Origin: Tannerellaceae bacterium
GTDB lineage: Bacteria > Bacteroidota > Bacteroidia > Bacteroidales > Tannerellaceae
Reading direction: 5' to 3'
Length of the DNA: 8,678 nucleotides
Assembly: GCA_031267775.1 (NCBI GenBank)
Contig: JAIRYL010000107.1
Location: 1 to 8,678 of the forward strand
Of this stretch, positions 6,540 to 8,678 are shown piece by piece. A model generated the notes under the pieces. That model was not told where the DNA came from. It ran no database searches and saw only the letters and a program-made list of their open reading frames with translations. A program made the position numbers and the translations under genes. Every line of letters begins with the position of its first letter. Position 1 is the stretch's first letter.

Positions 6540-6547
6540 TAAGTTTG
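6540..6547 (+). promoter_or_regulatory. Candidate -7 box for the mutarotase gene
   Basis: TAAGTTTG matches TAnnTTTG exactly and ends 17 nt before the ATG at 6565, predicting a leader of only about ten bases. No clear TTTG is seen at the -33 position. The leader is A-rich without a Shine-Dalgarno sequence, as is common in Bacteroidota. Confidence 0.4.
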
Positions 6548-6564
6548 CAGAAAAAAAATGAATA

Positions 6565-6957
6565 ATGATGGAAACAAAAACTACCGGATATCAGTTAAAA
6601 CAAGTTGATTTTCCAACAAAGCGTTATTGCCAGACATTGGATTTGAAAGATGATCCCCAATTAATTGAATTGTATAAGAAGTATCACAGCAAAGAAAAAT
6701 TCTGGCCTGAGATAGGCGAAGGGATTCGTAGCGTGGGTATTTTGGAAATGGAAATATATCTTGTAAATACCCGTTTGTTCATGATAGTGGAAACTCGATT
6801 GGATTTTGACTGGGATACGGCTTTTGGCAAGCTGGCCGGTTTACCCCTTCAGGCTGAATGGGAAGAAAAAACGTCTGTTTTTCAGGTGGCCGACCCTAAG
6901 GCCAACTCGGCTGAAAAATGGCGGTTGATGGAACGGATTTTCAGGCTTTACGAATGA
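6565..6957 (+). CDS. L-rhamnose/L-fucose mutarotase family protein (DUF718)
   Basis: This 130-residue protein matches the RhaM-type ferredoxin-like fold family, which interconverts alpha and beta anomers of L-rhamnose or related deoxysugars so they can enter catabolism. The family pattern is visible: RYCQTLDLKDDPQLIELYKK at 20-39, then YHSKEKFWPEI at 40-50, with His41 in the place of the catalytic His of RhaM. GILEMEIYLVNTRLFMIVET at 58-77 covers the central strands, and EKWRLMERIFRLYE ends the chain. The length is slightly above the roughly 104 residues of E. coli RhaM, mostly from N-terminal residues and an insert at about 85-115. Bacteroidales proteins of this subtype are often called L-fucose or L-rhamnose mutarotase, so the exact sugar is uncertain. 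ATG at 6565 is followed at once by a second ATG; either may be used. No other sugar gene is adjacent. Its last 17 bp overlap the end of convergent cinA. Confidence 0.85.
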   Translation: MMETKTTGYQLKQVDFPTKRYCQTLDLKDDPQLIELYKKYHSKEKFWPEIGEGIRSVGILEMEIYLVNTRLFMIVETRLDFDWDTAFGKLAGLPLQAEWEEKTSVFQVADPKANSAEKWRLMERIFRLYE

Positions 6958-8188
6958 GTTCAAGCAGCGCCAGCAGCGCCATGTTGGAAGCGCGTACGAT
7001 GTTCATTTCGCGTATGCCGGCAAAGCGATGCTGCCGGGCGACTACTTTTCCTTTGTATGCGGCGGCTATCCAAACCGTCCCCGCCGGTTTTTCGGGCGTA
7101 CCCCCGTCCGGGCCGGCAATGCCGGAGGTAGAAACGGCGCAGTCGCATCCCAGTACGCGAATGGCGCCTGCCGACATTTGCTCGACTACAGGCCGGCTTA
7201 CGGCGCCGTATCGAGATAAATCTTCTTCGGATACTCCCAATACGCGGCGTTTTACGTCGTTGCTGTACGAAACGACGCCGCCGGCAAAATAGCGCGAGCT
7301 ACCCGGAATAGCGGTCAGCATGCTTGCTATGCGTCCGCCTGTACAGCTTTCGGCAGTTCCCATTGTCAGGCCTTTGGCCAGCAGGGCTTCTCCCATTTGT
7401 TCTTCTATGGCTTTATCTTCTGTGGCAAGAATGTGTCCGGCTATCAGCTTGTGCAGCTTTTCATTTAGCGCGGTTATGACCTGTTCCGACTCTTGCTCGC
7501 CGTTTTTTCCGCAGGCAGATAAACGCAGGCGGATAAGTCCCGGTTGGGGAAGATAAGCTAATTTGACGAAGGGGGGCAATTGTTCTTCAAATCCGGCAAG
7601 TTGCATAGCCAGCGCCGATTCGGTAAATCCGCTCGTCCAGGTGGTTTTATGACGGATGAAGATATCCCGGCCAAACTTCTTTTTCAGGCGGGGTATTATT
7701 TCGTTCGTCATCAGCCATTTCATTTCGTAAGGAACGCCGGGCATGGATACAAGTATTTTCCCGTCTTTTTCAAACCAGGTACAGGGCGCTGTGCCCGTCT
7801 TGTTTTGGATAACCGTGCATTTGCGGGGAACCATTGCCTGGGCGCGGGTCAGTTCGTTAACAGTTCTTCCCGATTGGTCGAAAAGATGGATGATGTTGGC
7901 ATATACTTCTTCGGAGAAATACAGCTCGCTATCAAAATACTTGCACAGCGTTTTTTGGGTAATATCATCTTTGGTCGGCCCGATACCGCCTGTCAGTAAT
8001 ACAATTTGCACGCAGTTTATGGCTGCGCCGATTGCTTCCAGTATATCTTTTTCCACATCGCCTACGGCTGTTCTCCGGATAACCCGAAAACCGGCTTTAT
8101 CCAATTCCTGCCCCATCCAGGCCGAATTGGTATCTACCACTTGCCCTATGAGCAGTTCGTCGCCTATTGTTATGATTTGTACGTTCAT
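6941..8188 (-). CDS. cinA: CinA: NMN deamidase with N-terminal MoCF-like domain
   Basis: The 415-residue protein has the full two-domain CinA layout. The N-terminal MoCF-biosynthesis-like domain (about 1-170) begins MNVQIITIGDELLIGQVVDT and contains LLTGGIGPTKDD at 64-75, the nucleotide-binding signature linked to ADP-ribose pyrophosphatase activity in bifunctional CinA. A middle segment (about 180-250) leads to the PncC domain with TAESCTGG at 278-285 and SGIAGPDGGTPEKPAGTV at 355-372, the motifs of nicotinamide-mononucleotide amidohydrolase. The role is recycling of NMN to nicotinate mononucleotide in NAD salvage; the old name competence/damage-inducible protein reflects history only. It is cytoplasmic. 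The length is as expected for the family and no key motif is missing. It starts 26 bp after the tsaD stop with no promoter seen, so it is likely co-transcribed with tsaD. Its stop lies inside the 3' end of the convergent mutarotase gene. Confidence 0.95.
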   Translation of the reverse strand: MNVQIITIGDELLIGQVVDTNSAWMGQELDKAGFRVIRRTAVGDVEKDILEAIGAAINCVQIVLLTGGIGPTKDDITQKTLCKYFDSELYFSEEVYANIIHLFDQSGRTVNELTRAQAMVPRKCTVIQNKTGTAPCTWFEKDGKILVSMPGVPYEMKWLMTNEIIPRLKKKFGRDIFIRHKTTWTSGFTESALAMQLAGFEEQLPPFVKLAYLPQPGLIRLRLSACGKNGEQESEQVITALNEKLHKLIAGHILATEDKAIEEQMGEALLAKGLTMGTAESCTGGRIASMLTAIPGSSRYFAGGVVSYSNDVKRRVLGVSEEDLSRYGAVSRPVVEQMSAGAIRVLGCDCAVSTSGIAGPDGGTPEKPAGTVWIAAAYKGKVVARQHRFAGIREMNIVRASNMALLALLELIRKA

Positions 8189-8214
8189 CTATTTATGGTC
8201 TACGGATTGTTCGA

Positions 8215-8678
8215 TTAGATAACTACCCTTGAAAACGGAACGGCGTCCATGGCGCAAAATGCGTGTTTCATATACTTGTAGTAGCCCGAAATAGCTACCA
8301 TGGCGGCATTATCGGTTGTAAAGGCAAACGGCGGAATGTGGATTGTCCAGCCGTATCGCCCGGCGCAGGCATGAAAGGCGTTTCGCAAGCCGGTATTGGC
8401 CGATACGCCTCCGGCAACGGCTACTTCTTTTATCCTTAAATCGTTCGACGCTTTCAGTAGTTTGTCCATCAGGATATCAATTACCGTTGCCTGCAGGGAG
8501 GCGCATAAGTCTTGTTTGTTCTTTTCTATAAAACCGGGTTCCTCTTTCAGCCTGTCTCGCAGCGTATAGAGGAAAGAGGTTTTTAATCCGCTGAAACTAT
8601 AATCATAACCTGCTACATGCGGTTTGCTGAACCTGAAAGCGGCCGGATTTCCTTCATTGGCAAGCCTGTTCACGACAG
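8215..8678 (-). CDS. tsaD: TsaD, tRNA threonylcarbamoyladenosine transferase (C-terminal part)
   Basis: Only the last 150 or so residues are in the window. They carry clear TsaD/Gcp/Kae1 signatures: NRLANEGNP, YSFSGLKTSFLYTL, VAVAGGVSANTGLR and FTTDNAAMVAISG. The Asp in TTDNAAM is a conserved metal ligand. With TsaB and TsaE, TsaD transfers the threonylcarbamoyl group to A37 of tRNAs that read ANN codons, an essential modification in most bacteria. A GTG at 8673 could be taken as a start, but it is an internal Val: the family continues upstream, and the HxxxH metal motif and ATPase core are beyond the window. Confidence in identity is very high. Confidence 0.96.
   Translation of the reverse strand, partial: VVNRLANEGNPAAFRFSKPHVAGYDYSFSGLKTSFLYTLRDRLKEEPGFIEKNKQDLCASLQATVIDILMDKLLKASNDLRIKEVAVAGGVSANTGLRNAFHACAGRYGWTIHIPPFAFTTDNAAMVAISGYYKYMKHAFCAMDAVPFSRVVI

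Noticed and set aside
6316..6561. Plus-strand frame of 81 residues
   Set aside because: It begins in the inverted repeat, joins segments of very different composition, and has no recognised domain. It is left as uncertain intergenic sequence.
8215..8673. TsaD starting at GTG 8673
   Set aside because: The codon is an internal Val inside the conserved VVNRLANEGNP region; the gene continues beyond the window.

Overview
The window looks like a chromosomal segment of a Bacteroidota bacterium, most likely order Bacteroidales. Several things point there. The sulfatase maturase closely resembles the Bacteroides ChuR type. No gene start has a recognisable Shine-Dalgarno sequence. Exact TAnnTTTG (-7 type) promoter boxes lie upstream of three genes. 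TldD carries a Tat signal, and there is a DUF718-type sugar mutarotase. The genus cannot be fixed from what I can see.

The left part (1-5011) reads entirely on the minus strand as a tightly spaced run of four genes. In transcription order they are a radical SAM protein with an extra C-terminal cysteine domain, a GT-B glycosyltransferase of the sterol-glucosyltransferase-like GT1 group (ATGA overlap), an anaerobic sulfatase-maturating enzyme (11 bp gap), and a Tat-exported TldD-like metallopeptidase (28 bp gap, cut off by the window start). A fifth minus-strand gene (5088-5672), AT-rich and of unknown function, lies 76 bp upstream of the run. The radical SAM and glycosyltransferase pair is translationally coupled and its product is unknown to me. 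This is the part most likely to hold an undescribed pathway.

The middle (5673-6564) is about 890 bp without a convincing gene, between divergent genes. It holds a seven-unit heptamer array, a GC-rich block, an A-rich tandem array of about 13 degenerate 19-24 bp units that includes one exact 84-bp higher-order duplication, an AT-rich inverted repeat, and a GC-rich island before a candidate promoter.

The right part (6565-8678) has a plus-strand L-rhamnose/L-fucose mutarotase-family gene. It overlaps tail-to-tail by 17 bp with minus-strand cinA (NMN deamidase with a MoCF-like domain). cinA sits 26 bp downstream of tsaD (tRNA t6A synthesis), which runs off the right edge. cinA and tsaD are housekeeping genes and probably share a transcript.
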